Of a stretch of DNA of 64,000 bases, positions 26,439 to 36,235 are shown piece after piece. The position numbers and the translations under genes are program-made. Origin of the DNA: Actinomyces sp. HMSC035G02 (GTDB taxonomy: Bacteria; Actinomycetota; Actinomycetes; Actinomycetales; Actinomycetaceae); the NCBI GenBank assembly GCA_001838165.1, contig KV835869.1, positions 48,425 to 112,424 on the forward strand, in the 5' to 3' direction. The notes below the pieces were generated by a model. It was not told where the DNA came from. It saw only the letters and a list, made by a program, of their open reading frames with translations, and searched no databases. How positions within the stretch are numbered: position 1 is the first letter of the stretch; each line of letters begins with the position of its first letter.

Positions 26439-27191
26439 CTACTCCTGATCGTCGCCGCGGCCCCGCGGCGTGATCTGGGGCCACTCGCGGTCGATGTTCG
26501 CGTCCTTGCCCTGCTTGCGCAGGTACTTCTCGAAGTCCTCGGCCCAATCCTGGTGAGCCTGGAGCTGGTAATCCATGAGCTCCAGGGCGCTCATGGAGGC
26601 CAGCTGCGGGTATTTGTCCACCATGCCGGCGAGCACGTCGAGCGTCATGGCCACGTCGACCTCGGCCGTGTGAGCGTCGGGGGAGGCAACCGCCCCGTAC
26701 ACCGGTGCCATCTCCGTCAGCGTCTTCTTGCCCTTGCGGAAGCGGTCGAGCTTGCGGTCCAACACCAACGGGTCGACGACCAGCATCGGTGCGCCCTCTA
26801 GGCGCTCCTCGAAAGACCCTAGTCGGTGGCGGCGCAGTTCCTGGTTGACCAGCGTGATGTCGTAGGTCGCGTTGAAGGCGACGACCGGGTAGCCGCGCAG
26901 CCAGTGCTCGACGATGGAACCGGCCAGCTCGTGCAGGACCTCCTCGATGGGGCGGCCGTCGCGACGCGCCTGCTCGGTCGTGATGCCGTGGACGGCCGTG
27001 GCCTGCTCGGGGATCTCGACGCCCGGGTCGGTCAGCCAGGTGGCCACCTGGTCGGGGGCGCTGATCCCGCTGCGGTAGGACGCGCCGTCGATGCGCAGCA
27101 CCAGCGCGGCGGTGACGAGGCGATCCTTGAGCGCGCGCACGCCCGTCGTCTCGGTGTCAAAACCCATCCACGGGTCATCGATCCAGCTCAT
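26439..27191 (-). CDS. DEDDh 3'-5' exonuclease (DnaQ-like)
   Basis: A 250-residue exonuclease of the DnaQ/RNase T superfamily. Exo I is GFDTETTG, Exo II is FNATYDITL and Exo III is HTAEVDVAMT, so all catalytic acids and the DEDDh histidine are present. HGITTEQA is a further family block. No BRCT, UvrC or polymerase domain is attached. It could be a stand-alone proofreading or RNA/DNA degrading enzyme. The ATG at 27191 has AGGAG 6 bases upstream; the longer frame is unsupported. It is divergent from guaB3. Confidence 0.9.
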   Translation of the reverse strand: MSWIDDPWMGFDTETTGVRALKDRLVTAALVLRIDGASYRSGISAPDQVATWLTDPGVEIPEQATAVHGITTEQARRDGRPIEEVLHELAGSIVEHWLRGYPVVAFNATYDITLVNQELRRHRLGSFEERLEGAPMLVVDPLVLDRKLDRFRKGKKTLTEMAPVYGAVASPDAHTAEVDVAMTLDVLAGMVDKYPQLASMSALELMDYQLQAHQDWAEDFEKYLRKQGKDANIDREWPQITPRGRGDDQE

Positions 27192-27279
27192 GATTGCTCC
27201 TAGCCTTGCCGGTGACTCCAGTGTGGCAGAGGGTGGGCACATCTGCGTCCCGGAGGGGGTAGAAGCGGGAATTAGGCAG

Positions 27280-27285
27280 TAGAAT
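27280..27285 (+). promoter_or_regulatory. -10 box of a probable leaderless promoter for guaB3
   Basis: TAGAAT lies exactly 6 bases before the ATG at 27292, with no Shine-Dalgarno sequence. Confidence 0.6.
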
Positions 27286-27291
27286 CGGGTC

Positions 27292-28416
27292 ATGAGCGAC
27301 GAAGTGGAAATCGGTCGTGGCAAGCGCGGACGCCGCGCCTACACGCTGGACGATATCGCCCTCGTGCCCTCGCGGCGCACCCGTGACCCCGAGGATGTTA
27401 ACGTCGGCTGGCAGATCGATGCCTACCACGTCGACACCCCGCTGATGGCGGCCCCGATGGACTCGGTGATGAGTCCGGAGACCGCGATCGCTTTTGGCCG
27501 CCTCGGCGGTATCGGCGTGCTCGACTTGGACGGCCTGTGGACCCGCTACGAGGATCCCACGCCGATCCTCGACCACATCGCTCACCTGGGCGAGGAGGAG
27601 TCGATCGCGACCCTCCAGCGCGTGTACTCCGAGCCGATCAAACCATCGCTCATCACGGCGCGCCTCAAGCAGCTGCGCGAGGCCGGCGTGGTCGTCGCCG
27701 GCAAGCTCTCGCCTCAGCGCGTGCAAAAGCACTGGCGCGCGGTCGTGGACGCGGGCGTTGATCTGCTCATCATTCGCGGCTCGACGGTGTCCGCCGAGCA
27801 TGTGTCCTCGCGTCGTGAACCCCTTAACCTCAAGCGTTTCATCTACGAGCTGGACGTCCCCGTCATCGTCGGCGGCGTCTGCACGGACACGGCGGCCCTG
27901 CACCTGATGCGCACGGGCGCGGCGGGCGTCCTCGTCGGTTTTGGCGGGGGAGCGGCCCACTCGACGCGCCAGTCCCTGGGCGTGCACGCGCCCATGGCGA
28001 CCGCGATCGCGGATGTGGCCGCAGCCCGGCGCGACTACATGGATGAGTCCGGTGGCCGCTACGTGCATGTCATCGCGGACGGCGGCATCGGCCGCAGCGG
28101 CGACCTGGCGCGCGCGATCGCGTGCGGTGCGGACGCCGTCATGCTCGGCGCCGCCATCGCCCGCGCGGAGGAGGCTCCGGGACGGGGCTGGCACTGGGGA
28201 TCCGAGGCGACCCACCCGGACATGCCGCGCGGCCAGCGCGTTCACGTGGGCACGACGGGCACGCTTGAGCAGATCCTCTACGGCCCCTCGACGCGCGCGG
28301 ACGGTTCCCTGAACTTCGTGGGAGCCCTCAAGCGGACCATGGCCTCGACGGGATACTCGGAGGTCAAGGACCTCCAGCGCGCCCAGGTGGTCGTCTCCCC
28401 ATATTCGGCGTCCTGA
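27292..28416 (+). CDS. guaB3: GuaB3-family IMP dehydrogenase-related protein
   Basis: A 374-residue TIM-barrel protein related to IMP dehydrogenase but without CBS domains. It has AYTLDDIALVPSRRTRD, AAPMDSVMSPETAIAFG, HVIADGGIGRSGDLARAI and GADAVMLGAAIARAEEAPG. The usual catalytic-cysteine loop is replaced by IIRGSTVSAEHVSS, with no cysteine, as in the actinobacterial GuaB3 subfamily. The reaction is therefore not assured; a GMP-reductase-like role has been proposed for some GuaB3 proteins, but it is not shown here. Its neighbourhood with guaB is conserved in Mycobacterium. Confidence 0.92.
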   Translation: MSDEVEIGRGKRGRRAYTLDDIALVPSRRTRDPEDVNVGWQIDAYHVDTPLMAAPMDSVMSPETAIAFGRLGGIGVLDLDGLWTRYEDPTPILDHIAHLGEEESIATLQRVYSEPIKPSLITARLKQLREAGVVVAGKLSPQRVQKHWRAVVDAGVDLLIIRGSTVSAEHVSSRREPLNLKRFIYELDVPVIVGGVCTDTAALHLMRTGAAGVLVGFGGGAAHSTRQSLGVHAPMATAIADVAAARRDYMDESGGRYVHVIADGGIGRSGDLARAIACGADAVMLGAAIARAEEAPGRGWHWGSEATHPDMPRGQRVHVGTTGTLEQILYGPSTRADGSLNFVGALKRTMASTGYSEVKDLQRAQVVVSPYSAS

Positions 28417-28577
28417 CTCGCGCTCACTGAGCGCGACGAGGCCGGGGAACGTAGCGGGTCCGGGCTCAGTTTGACGAGGCCAGGGTGGCTGCGCCCTCAC
28501 GGGTGCACGCCCGCCCGCTTGCGCCTTGTATTTTCGGGAATATTCTCAATAGCTTTCGCACGTATGTGTGTGCGCTT

Positions 28578-28588
28578 ACACTTGTCAT
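28578..28588. promoter_or_regulatory. Nucleoside-regulon site upstream of nucH
   Basis: ACACTTGTCAT reads ATGACAAGTGT on the other strand. It matches the bmpA site ATGACAAATGT and the deoD site TTGACAAATGT in 10 and 9 of 11 positions. It lies 85-95 bases before the nucH start. Confidence 0.55.
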
Positions 28589-28672
28589 AACTCGTGTTGC
28601 CGTTGGTAAAGACGCCAGCGGCACGGGGCTCGCCGGCCCCTCACGGTGAGGTGAGGTTGAGAGGATATCCCG

Positions 28673-30958
28673 ATGAAGTGCGGGACACGATCACTAGCTG
28701 TACTCGGCGCGCTCGCGCTGTCCGCGATGGGGCTTGTGCCTGCCGCATGGGCGGCCGATGGGGGGCAGGCTGATTCCGAGCAGCCCCAGTCGGGGGCTGT
28801 GCAACCGGCGCAACCAGCGCAGCCTTCCGCCCCCGCAAGCTCCGCGCAATCGGGTGAGGAGCGCCCCGGCCTCGTCGATACGCCGATCCCCGACATTCAG
28901 GCCGTGGGCGAGGGTGACGATTCCGCGATGGTGGGGGCCACCGTGACGACTCTCGGCGTCGTGACGGCCGCGTACCCGGCCGGCGAATCTGGGCTGGGTG
29001 CGACTCTGGACGGCTACACGATCCAGACACCCGGATCGGGCGGCGCGTGGGAGCCGGGGCGCACTCGTTCCGATGGCCTTTTCGTCTACGCGGGCAACAA
29101 GGGCGAGATCCCGGCACCGGGCACCTGCGTGCGCGTGACCGGCACGGTGGGGGAGTTCCCCGCGACGAGTGCGAAGGGCAACCCCCAGAGCCTCACCCAG
29201 CTGGCCGCGACCTCCGTGAGTAAGGTCGAGGGATGCCAGGCGCCGACGCCCGTCCCGGCAACCCGCGTCCCTACGCCGGAGGAGGCCGAGGCCCTCGAGT
29301 CCATGCTCCTCGCACCCCAGGGCACGTGGACCATCACCGATAACTACCAGACGAACCAATACGGCACCCTGACCCTCACCCCGGGTGAGGCCCCGCTGCG
29401 CTCGGCCACGGACGTGGTCGCTCCCGGGCAGACGGCCCGCGACTACGAGGCCGCCAACGCCGCCCGCGCCATCGCCCTCGACGACGGGACTAACACGAAC
29501 CTGCAGAAGGGGGCCGCTACCGAGGCCGCCTACGCCTACCTGGCCAACGGCTCGCCCGCGCGCGTCGGCTACCACGTGGCCTTCACCAAGCCCGTGGTCC
29601 TCGAGCCCCGGCACGGTTCCTTCGTCTTCCAGCCGACCTCCATGGTCGCCGGGCACCCCGACCGTTCGCCCGTGACCATCACCGGGGAGCGTCCGAGCGC
29701 CCCCACGGTCGGTGGCGACACCCGCGTGGCGACGTTCAACGTCCTCAACTACTTCTCCGACCTGGGCGTCGACGAGGCCGGATGCAAGGGCTACCCGGAC
29801 CGTAAGGGCACATTCGTGACGGCCAAGAAGTGCAAGGTGCGCGGCGCGTTTTCGCGCGAGGCCTTCGCCAACCAGGAGGCCAAGATTGTCTCGGCGATCA
29901 ACGCCCTGGACGCCGACGTGGTTGCCCTCGAGGAGATCGAAAACCCCGTCGCCGTGGGGGTCGGGACGGACCGCGACGCGTCCCTCGCACGCCTTGTCGA
30001 GGCCCTCAACAAGGATGCGGGCGGCGGAACATGGGCGTACGTGCCCTCGCCCGAGGCCGTGCCTGAGGCCGAGGACGTCATCCGGGTCGCCTTCATCTAC
30101 AAGCCCGCGACCGTGGCCCCCGTCGGTCCCTCGCTGATCCACGACGACCCGGCGTTCACGGGCCTGGCGCGCCAGCCCCTCGCCCAAGAGTTCGCCCGTG
30201 TGACGACCGAGAGATCCGCGCCCGCCACCTTCGTCGTCATCGCCAATCACTTCAAGTCGAAGGGATCCGTGCCCGAAGGCGCGCCTGCTGGCAACGTTGA
30301 CAGCGGGGACGGTCAGGGCAACGCGAATGCGATCCGCGTCGCTCAGGCCGCCTCCCTGGCCTCCTTTGCTGCTCGATTCTCGGACAAGCCAACCCTGCTC
30401 GTGGGCGACTTCAACTCCTATTCGCAGGAGGATCCGATCAAGGCACTCGAGGCCGCGGGCTGGGAGCGCGTCTCCGGAGCGGGCGAGGCCTCCTACGTCT
30501 ACGCGGGACGCTCCGGTTCGCTCGACCACGTCTTTGCCAACGCGGCCGCGAAGCCGCTCCTAGCGGGCGTCACCAGCTGGGCCGTCAACGCCCAGGAGTC
30601 CATCGCCTTCGAATACTCGAGGGCCGGCATGAACGCCCACCTGGCCGTCGAAGCTGACAACCCCTACCGCTCCTCGGACCACAACCCCGAGCTCATCGGG
30701 CTCACGCTGCTCGGCGGGGACGCCCCGGCACCGACGCCGAGCACTGAGCCGTCCGCTGCGCCGACAACAGAGCCCAGCGCGGCTCCCTCGAGGGCGGCCC
30801 CGGCCTCGTCCCGCAAGGCGCCCACGCGCGCTGGCACGGCAAGCGGCCTCGCGCGCACCGGTGCGGACGCCGGCCCGGCAATCGGCATCGGGATTCTCCT
30901 CGCCGCCATCGGCGGGGGGCTCATCCTCGCCTCGCGCCGCCTTCGCCACCGCGGCTGA
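28673..30958 (+). CDS. Secreted, wall-anchored extracellular endonuclease (ExeM/NucH family)
   Basis: A 761-residue surface nuclease. A signal peptide (about residues 1-28, ending AAWA-A) is followed by a Gln/Pro/Ala-rich segment, an OB-like domain, and an endonuclease/exonuclease/phosphatase domain from about residue 345. Catalytic blocks are RVATFNVLNYFSD, VALEEIENP, VVIANHFKSKG, LVGDFNSY, SLDHVFAN and SSDHNPE. The C-terminus has a Pro/Ser/Ala-rich stalk, LARTG (a LAxTG-type sortase signal), a hydrophobic stretch and arginines. It should degrade extracellular DNA at the cell wall. GAGAGGA precedes the ATG. The nucleotidase gene follows 71 bp downstream. Confidence 0.92.
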   Translation: MKCGTRSLAVLGALALSAMGLVPAAWAADGGQADSEQPQSGAVQPAQPAQPSAPASSAQSGEERPGLVDTPIPDIQAVGEGDDSAMVGATVTTLGVVTAAYPAGESGLGATLDGYTIQTPGSGGAWEPGRTRSDGLFVYAGNKGEIPAPGTCVRVTGTVGEFPATSAKGNPQSLTQLAATSVSKVEGCQAPTPVPATRVPTPEEAEALESMLLAPQGTWTITDNYQTNQYGTLTLTPGEAPLRSATDVVAPGQTARDYEAANAARAIALDDGTNTNLQKGAATEAAYAYLANGSPARVGYHVAFTKPVVLEPRHGSFVFQPTSMVAGHPDRSPVTITGERPSAPTVGGDTRVATFNVLNYFSDLGVDEAGCKGYPDRKGTFVTAKKCKVRGAFSREAFANQEAKIVSAINALDADVVALEEIENPVAVGVGTDRDASLARLVEALNKDAGGGTWAYVPSPEAVPEAEDVIRVAFIYKPATVAPVGPSLIHDDPAFTGLARQPLAQEFARVTTERSAPATFVVIANHFKSKGSVPEGAPAGNVDSGDGQGNANAIRVAQAASLASFAARFSDKPTLLVGDFNSYSQEDPIKALEAAGWERVSGAGEASYVYAGRSGSLDHVFANAAAKPLLAGVTSWAVNAQESIAFEYSRAGMNAHLAVEADNPYRSSDHNPELIGLTLLGGDAPAPTPSTEPSAAPTTEPSAAPSRAAPASSRKAPTRAGTASGLARTGADAGPAIGIGILLAAIGGGLILASRRLRHRG

Positions 30959-31029
30959 CGCCACGAACTCCACACCCACCACGCAGGAGGCGACCGCCGT
31001 CGCCGCCCCGATGAAAGGAACACACACCC

Positions 31030-33333
31030 ATGCGCAAACCATGGACTCGCCTCGCGCTCGCCTCGGCGGCCGCCCTCTCCCTGGCCTCCCTGCCCGCAGT
31101 CGCACTCGCGGCCCCACAGGATGAGGCGTCACGCAACGAGGCCTCGCCGATCACCCTGGACCTCTACACCCTCACGGACGTGCACGGGCACATCCAGCAG
31201 GTCGCCAAGAAGGGCGTCGTGCGCGAGGCCGGGTTGCCCGCGATGAACTGCTACCTGAAGAAGGCACGCGCGACGAACCCCAACTCCTCGTTCACCCTGC
31301 TGGGAGACAACATCGGTGCCTCCCCCTACATTTCTGGGGCGCTCAAGGACAACCCGACCATCGCGGCTCTCAACACGATGGATCCGCTGGCCTCGACGAT
31401 CGGCAACCACGAGCTGGACATGGGGCAGGCCGTCTTCAAGCAGCGCGTCGACGGCTCCAACCCGAGCGAGTTCGTGCAGGCGACCTTCCCCTACCTGGGG
31501 GCCAACATCGAGGGTATGGGCACATACGGGGACGGCACTCCTTACCTGGGGGACTACAAGGTGTGGACGTCGCCCTCGGGCATGAAGGTCGCCTTCATTG
31601 GGGCGATCGCCCAGGACGTGCCCTACAAGCTCAGTCCCGGAACGACGGCGGGCCTGACTTTCACGGATCCGATCGCGCGCATCAACTCCCTGGCCGCCAA
31701 ACTGAAGACTAGCGGCACAGCCGATGTCGTCATCGCCATGCTGGACGACGACGTGAAGAACAACTACACGAAGGTCGGCAAGGACGTCGACGGCCTCATG
31801 GGCGGGGACACGCACGTGCCCTATGAGTTCGACCACGTCAACTCGGTGGAGTCCTTCGAGTCTGCGAATCCGCGCCTGGCGGGCATCGCGTCGGGTTCCT
31901 ACACGGATAACCTGGGCCTGATCCGCCTGACGATCGACCCCGCGACGCGTCAGGTGACCAGCGCCGACTCGATCCTCATCCCGGCTTCCGAGGTCGCCCA
32001 GTGCGGCGCGGACCCGGACACCCAGGCGATCGTCGATAAGGCCGAGGCCGACTCGAAGGAAGCCGGTAAGCGCGTCGTTGCGACCGGGTACACGGAGCCC
32101 TTCAGGCGCGGCGTCTTCACGACGCCCGAGGGGGCGACGGACCCCGGGTCGAACCGAGGCATCGAGTCCTCGCTGGGTGACCTGGTGGCCGACTCGCTGC
32201 GCGAAACGATCCTCACACCGGACGGAAAGAGCGTCGACATCGGCATGATCAACGCGGGCGGCCTGCGCGCCGACCTGGTGCCGAACGAGGACGGGACGAT
32301 CACCTACGCGCAGACCTACGAGGTTGAGCCCTTCTCCAACGAGCTGGGGTACGTGACGCTCAAGGGATCGGACGTCAAGGACGCGCTTGAGCAGCAGTGG
32401 AAGACGGATCTGAACTCGCAGAATTCGCGGCCCATGCTCAAGCTGGGCCTGTCCTCGAACGTGCGCTACACCTACGATCCGGCCAGGCCCTACGGGGAGC
32501 GCATCACGTCGGTGACGATCAACGGTGAACCGCTGAAGGCAGACGCGACATACACGGTTGGCTCCGTGACCTTCCTGCTGGCGGGTGGCGATTCCTTCGA
32601 GGCCCTGACCCGAGGGGGAGCGGCCACGACGAACGGAAACCTGGACCGCGATTCCTTCAACGCATACTTGGGCGCGCACTCGGGCACGGCTGCCCGTTCG
32701 ATCCAGGCCACCGGAGGCCTGACGCCGCGCGAGGCCAAGTCCTCCATCGGCCTGACCCTGCCCACGGATCCCGTCGCCGACGGGTCGACGGTGACGATCC
32801 CGCTGCGCGGCCTGTCCTTCTCCGAGGGCCCCTCCATCACCTCGAAGGTGCGCGTGAGCGCCGGGGGAGCGCAGGCCGTGGCCGACGTCAATAACTCCCT
32901 CGTGGACGCCCACGCCTCCGATGCTGCCTCGGTGATTACGACCGATGGCGCGGGACAGGCGAGCGTGGACGTGACGGTCGTGGGTGCCTGTGAGGGCAAG
33001 GCCGCCGGTGAGGTCGTGAATGTGCCCGTCACGGTCGCCACCGACTTCGCGACGGTCGTCGAGGCCGGGGACGGCCTGACGATCCCCGTGACCTGTGCTG
33101 GTACGTCGGTGCCCGCCCCGAGCCCCTCGGCCGATGCTGCGGATGGTTCCCAGTCGGGTAACCAGGCAGCACCTTCCACGCAGCACAAGAACACGAAGGG
33201 GCCCAAGGGCTCCCTGGCCCGCACGGGCGCGGACGTGGGTGGCATGGCCGGAGCGATGTTTGTCGGAGCAATCGGCGTTGCCGGGGTGTTCGCCCGGCGC
33301 CGCTTCAATCGTTACCAAAGCGAGAACAAGTAG
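31030..33333 (+). CDS. Secreted, wall-anchored 5'-nucleotidase (metallophosphatase)
   Basis: A 767-residue UshA-type nucleotidase. A signal peptide (about residues 1-28) leads into the metallophosphatase domain with TDVHGH, LGDNIG, IGNHELDMG and GGDTHVPY for the two metal ions. The C-terminal nucleotide-binding domain has INAGGLRADL and LLAGGDSFEAL. A further region of about 200 residues precedes LARTG, a hydrophobic stretch and the basic tail FARRRFNRY. It should release nucleosides and phosphate from nucleotides produced by the preceding nuclease. GAAAGGA lies 7 bases before the ATG. Confidence 0.93.
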   Translation: MRKPWTRLALASAAALSLASLPAVALAAPQDEASRNEASPITLDLYTLTDVHGHIQQVAKKGVVREAGLPAMNCYLKKARATNPNSSFTLLGDNIGASPYISGALKDNPTIAALNTMDPLASTIGNHELDMGQAVFKQRVDGSNPSEFVQATFPYLGANIEGMGTYGDGTPYLGDYKVWTSPSGMKVAFIGAIAQDVPYKLSPGTTAGLTFTDPIARINSLAAKLKTSGTADVVIAMLDDDVKNNYTKVGKDVDGLMGGDTHVPYEFDHVNSVESFESANPRLAGIASGSYTDNLGLIRLTIDPATRQVTSADSILIPASEVAQCGADPDTQAIVDKAEADSKEAGKRVVATGYTEPFRRGVFTTPEGATDPGSNRGIESSLGDLVADSLRETILTPDGKSVDIGMINAGGLRADLVPNEDGTITYAQTYEVEPFSNELGYVTLKGSDVKDALEQQWKTDLNSQNSRPMLKLGLSSNVRYTYDPARPYGERITSVTINGEPLKADATYTVGSVTFLLAGGDSFEALTRGGAATTNGNLDRDSFNAYLGAHSGTAARSIQATGGLTPREAKSSIGLTLPTDPVADGSTVTIPLRGLSFSEGPSITSKVRVSAGGAQAVADVNNSLVDAHASDAASVITTDGAGQASVDVTVVGACEGKAAGEVVNVPVTVATDFATVVEAGDGLTIPVTCAGTSVPAPSPSADAADGSQSGNQAAPSTQHKNTKGPKGSLARTGADVGGMAGAMFVGAIGVAGVFARRRFNRYQSENK

Positions 33334-33385
33334 CCCTTGACAGGCGCGGAGGCGGCGCGGGACACTCGGATCAGACGTAAAAGTC

Positions 33386-33427
33386 GATCATGACAAATGT
33401 TCGCGCAGTGGCTGCGCGGACATGATC
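33386..33427. promoter_or_regulatory. Operator and hairpin upstream of the BmpA-type lipoprotein gene
   Basis: ATGACAAATGT (33390-33400) is the shared nucleoside-regulon site; its TGACAAATGTTC core is the exact reverse complement of 12 bases before deoD. GATCATG and CATGATC (33386-33392, 33421-33427) bracket it, and ATGTTCGCGCA pairs with TGCGCGGACAT. TTGACA at 33337 is a possible -35 box upstream. Confidence 0.6.
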
Positions 33428-33485
33428 CGCGGCCCGCGCCGCCACCGGTTCAAGGAAGAATCCACATCAACGGAGGAAAACACTC

Positions 33486-34580
33486 ATGAAGCACCTCACG
33501 AAGCTCCTCGCTGCGGCGGGAGTTGCAACGCTCGCCTTGGCCGGCTGTGGTGGCGGTGGAGGAACCGCCACCAGCCAGTCCGGCGGTACGAAGGACGCCA
33601 CCTCGTTCAAGGCCTGCGCGGTCTCTGACGCTGGCGGCTGGGACGACAAGTCCTTCAACGAGTCCGCCTACGACGGCCTCAAGGCCTCCCAGTCCAGCCT
33701 CGGCATCCAGATCAACACGGCCGAGTCCAACTCGGACGCGGACTTCAACCCGAACGTGGAGTCCATGGTGTCCGACGGGTGCAACCTGATCATCGGCGTC
33801 GGCTTCAACCTGGAGAAGGCAATCCACACCTCCGCCGAAGAGAACAAGGACCTGCACTACGCCCTCGTCGACTCCAGCTTCAACGACGGTAACAACAACA
33901 CGGTGACGCTGGACAACGCGCGTCCGCTGCTGTTCAACACCGCTGAGGCCGCCTACCTGGCCGGCTACGTGGCCGCGGGCATGACCAAGACCGGCAAGGT
34001 CGCCACTTTCGGCGGCATCCAGATCCCCTCGGTCACGGTGTTCATGGATGGCTTCGCTGATGGCGTCGCGGCCTACAACAAGGCCAAGGGCACGAACGTG
34101 CAGCTGCTCGGCTGGGACAAGGCCACGCAGAACGGTTCCTTCACGCAGTCCTTCGACGACCAGACGCTTGGCAAGGAGCAGGCCCAGCAGTTCATCTCGC
34201 AGGGCGCGGACATCATCATGCCCGTCGCGGGCCCGGTCGGCCTGGGCGCTGCGGCGGCTGCCAAGGCGGATGGCAACACCTGGATCATCGGCGTTGACTC
34301 CGACTGGTACGAGGCCAACCCCGACTACTCCTCGATCGTGCTGACCTCGGTCATGAAGGAGATCGGTGCCTCGGTCGAGCAGGCGATCCAGGACTCGGTC
34401 AATGGCAAGTTCAGCTCGACCCCGTACGTGGGCACGCTGGCCAACGGCGGCGTCTCGATCGCCCCGTTCCACGATTTCGACGACAAGGTGTCCGCGGAGC
34501 TCAAGGCGGACCTGACCAAGCTCACGGACGACATCAAGTCCGGCAAGCTCGTCATCGAATCGCAGAACGCTCCGAAGTGA
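33486..34580 (+). CDS. BMP-family nucleoside-binding lipoprotein
   Basis: A 364-residue substrate-binding lipoprotein of an ABC importer. The lipobox is LALAGC, with Cys21 the lipid attachment site, followed by a glycine-rich linker. The periplasmic-type fold shows CAVSDAGGWDDKSFNESAYDG, IGVGFNL, AAYLAGYVAAGMTKTG, FGGIQIPSVTVFMDGF and VIGVDSDWYE-like IIGVDSDWY, the blocks of BmpA/PnrA purine nucleoside receptors. GGAGGA lies about 10 bases before the ATG. The ATPase and two permeases follow in the same direction, so it captures nucleosides for that transporter. Confidence 0.94.
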   Translation: MKHLTKLLAAAGVATLALAGCGGGGGTATSQSGGTKDATSFKACAVSDAGGWDDKSFNESAYDGLKASQSSLGIQINTAESNSDADFNPNVESMVSDGCNLIIGVGFNLEKAIHTSAEENKDLHYALVDSSFNDGNNNTVTLDNARPLLFNTAEAAYLAGYVAAGMTKTGKVATFGGIQIPSVTVFMDGFADGVAAYNKAKGTNVQLLGWDKATQNGSFTQSFDDQTLGKEQAQQFISQGADIIMPVAGPVGLGAAAAAKADGNTWIIGVDSDWYEANPDYSSIVLTSVMKEIGASVEQAIQDSVNGKFSSTPYVGTLANGGVSIAPFHDFDDKVSAELKADLTKLTDDIKSGKLVIESQNAPK

Positions 34581-34669
34581 TGCGATGCGTGTGGGGCTGG
34601 TGGCGGTGACGCTGCCAGCCCCACACGGGCATCGGGGGTTCACCCACCTGCTGGGAGAAGGTCGAAGGA

Positions 34670-36235
34670 ATGAAATTAGAGCTGCGGGGGATCACGAAGA
34701 GGTTTGGCCCCCTCACCGCCAACGACTCGATCGATTTAACGATTGAGGAGGGGCATATTCACGCCCTGCTCGGGGAGAACGGCGCGGGTAAGTCCACGCT
34801 CATGAACGTCCTGTACGGGATGCACGCCCCCGACGAGGGGCAGATCCTCATTGATGGCGAGCCCGTGACGTTCAAGGGCCCGGGCGACGCGGTCGCGGCG
34901 GGTATCGGCATGGTGCACCAGCACTTCATGCTGATCCCCGTCTTCACGGTCGCTGAGTCGATCGCCCTGGGCTTCGAGCCAACCGGACCGGCCGGGATCA
35001 TCAGCCGCGAGCGCGCCCGCCAGACGGTGCACGAGGTCTCGGCACGCTTCGGTTTCGACCTGGACCCCGATGCGCTCATCGAAGATCTGCCGGTGGGTGC
35101 CCAGCAGCGGGTGGAGATCGTCAAGGCGCTGTCGCGCCAGGCGAAGGTCCTCATTCTCGATGAGCCAACCGCGGTGCTCACCCCGCAGGAGACGGACGAG
35201 CTGATGACGATCATGCGTCAGCTGGCCGACGCGGGGACCTCGATCGTGTTCATCACGCACAAGCTGCGCGAGGTGCGCGCGGTGGCCGACGAGATCACGG
35301 TCATCCGCCGCGGTCGGGTCGTGGGGCAGGCGTCCCCGAGCGATTCCGAGGCCTCGTTGGCCACGCAGATGGTCGGGCGCGAGGTGCTCATGCGCGTGGA
35401 GAAGGAGCCCGCGCGTCCCGCGGGCGGTGGCCTGTCCTTTGAGGACGTGTCGCTGCTGGGTGCGGGCGGAGTGCCGCTGCTCGATCACGTGTCCTTCGAT
35501 GTTCCCCGCGGTGAGATCCTGGCGGTCGCCGGCGTGCAGGGCAACGGTCAGACGGAGCTGGCCGAGGTGATCCTGGGCCTGCAAACACCCGACAGCGGGG
35601 TCATCCGACTCGAGGACGCCGATATTACGCGTGCTAAGCCTCGCGAATCCCTGGACGCGGGCGTCGGATTCATCCCTGAGGATCGGTCGACGGACGGCAT
35701 CATCGCCTCGTTCTCGATCGCGGACAACCTGGTGCTGGACCAGTTCCGCTCCTCGTCTTTCTCATCGCTCGGTTCCCTCAAGCGCGGTGCGATTACGCGT
35801 AATGCCCGCGACAAGGAAAAGGAATACGACATCCGTCTGACGTCGATCGAGGATCCGGTGTCCTCCCTGTCGGGCGGTAACCAGCAGAAGGTGGTCGTGG
35901 CCCGTGAGATGTCGCGTGACCTGACGCTGCTGGTCGCGAATCAGCCGACGCGAGGCGTCGACGTCGGCTCGATCGAGTTTATTCACCGCAGGATCGTGGA
36001 CGTGCGAGACCAGGGCTGCGCGGTCCTGCTCATCTCCTCGGAGCTCGATGAGGTCGTCTCGCTCGCGGACCGCATCGCGGTCATGTACCGCGGACGCATC
36101 GTCGGCATCGTCCCGGCGGACACGGGACGCGACGTCCTCGGCCTCATGATGGCCGGCGTCCCCCTGGACGAGGCCGTGGCGGCTTCCTCGGGATCCGCTG
36201 GGGACGCCGGGGTGCCTCGAAAGGAGGAGCGATGA
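34670..36235 (+). CDS. Nucleoside ABC transporter, double ATPase subunit
   Basis: A 521-residue protein with two fused ATPase domains, the form seen in NupO, RbsA and YufO. Domain 1 has Walker A GENGAGKSTLMN, a signature-like LPVGAQQRVEIVKAL and Walker B LILDEPTAV. Domain 2 has a degenerate Walker A (GVQGNGQTELAE), a full signature LSGGNQQKVVVARE and LLVANQPTRGVDVGS. The asymmetry is normal for this class. It starts 89 bp after the lipoprotein gene. Its stop overlaps the next start as ATGA, and AAGGAGG inside its end is the ribosome site of that gene. Confidence 0.95.
   Translation: MKLELRGITKRFGPLTANDSIDLTIEEGHIHALLGENGAGKSTLMNVLYGMHAPDEGQILIDGEPVTFKGPGDAVAAGIGMVHQHFMLIPVFTVAESIALGFEPTGPAGIISRERARQTVHEVSARFGFDLDPDALIEDLPVGAQQRVEIVKALSRQAKVLILDEPTAVLTPQETDELMTIMRQLADAGTSIVFITHKLREVRAVADEITVIRRGRVVGQASPSDSEASLATQMVGREVLMRVEKEPARPAGGGLSFEDVSLLGAGGVPLLDHVSFDVPRGEILAVAGVQGNGQTELAEVILGLQTPDSGVIRLEDADITRAKPRESLDAGVGFIPEDRSTDGIIASFSIADNLVLDQFRSSSFSSLGSLKRGAITRNARDKEKEYDIRLTSIEDPVSSLSGGNQQKVVVAREMSRDLTLLVANQPTRGVDVGSIEFIHRRIVDVRDQGCAVLLISSELDEVVSLADRIAVMYRGRIVGIVPADTGRDVLGLMMAGVPLDEAVAASSGSAGDAGVPRKEER

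Noticed and set aside
27292..28416. A second true IMP dehydrogenase
   Set aside because: It lacks CBS domains and the catalytic cysteine loop present in the guaB product; it fits the GuaB3 subfamily.
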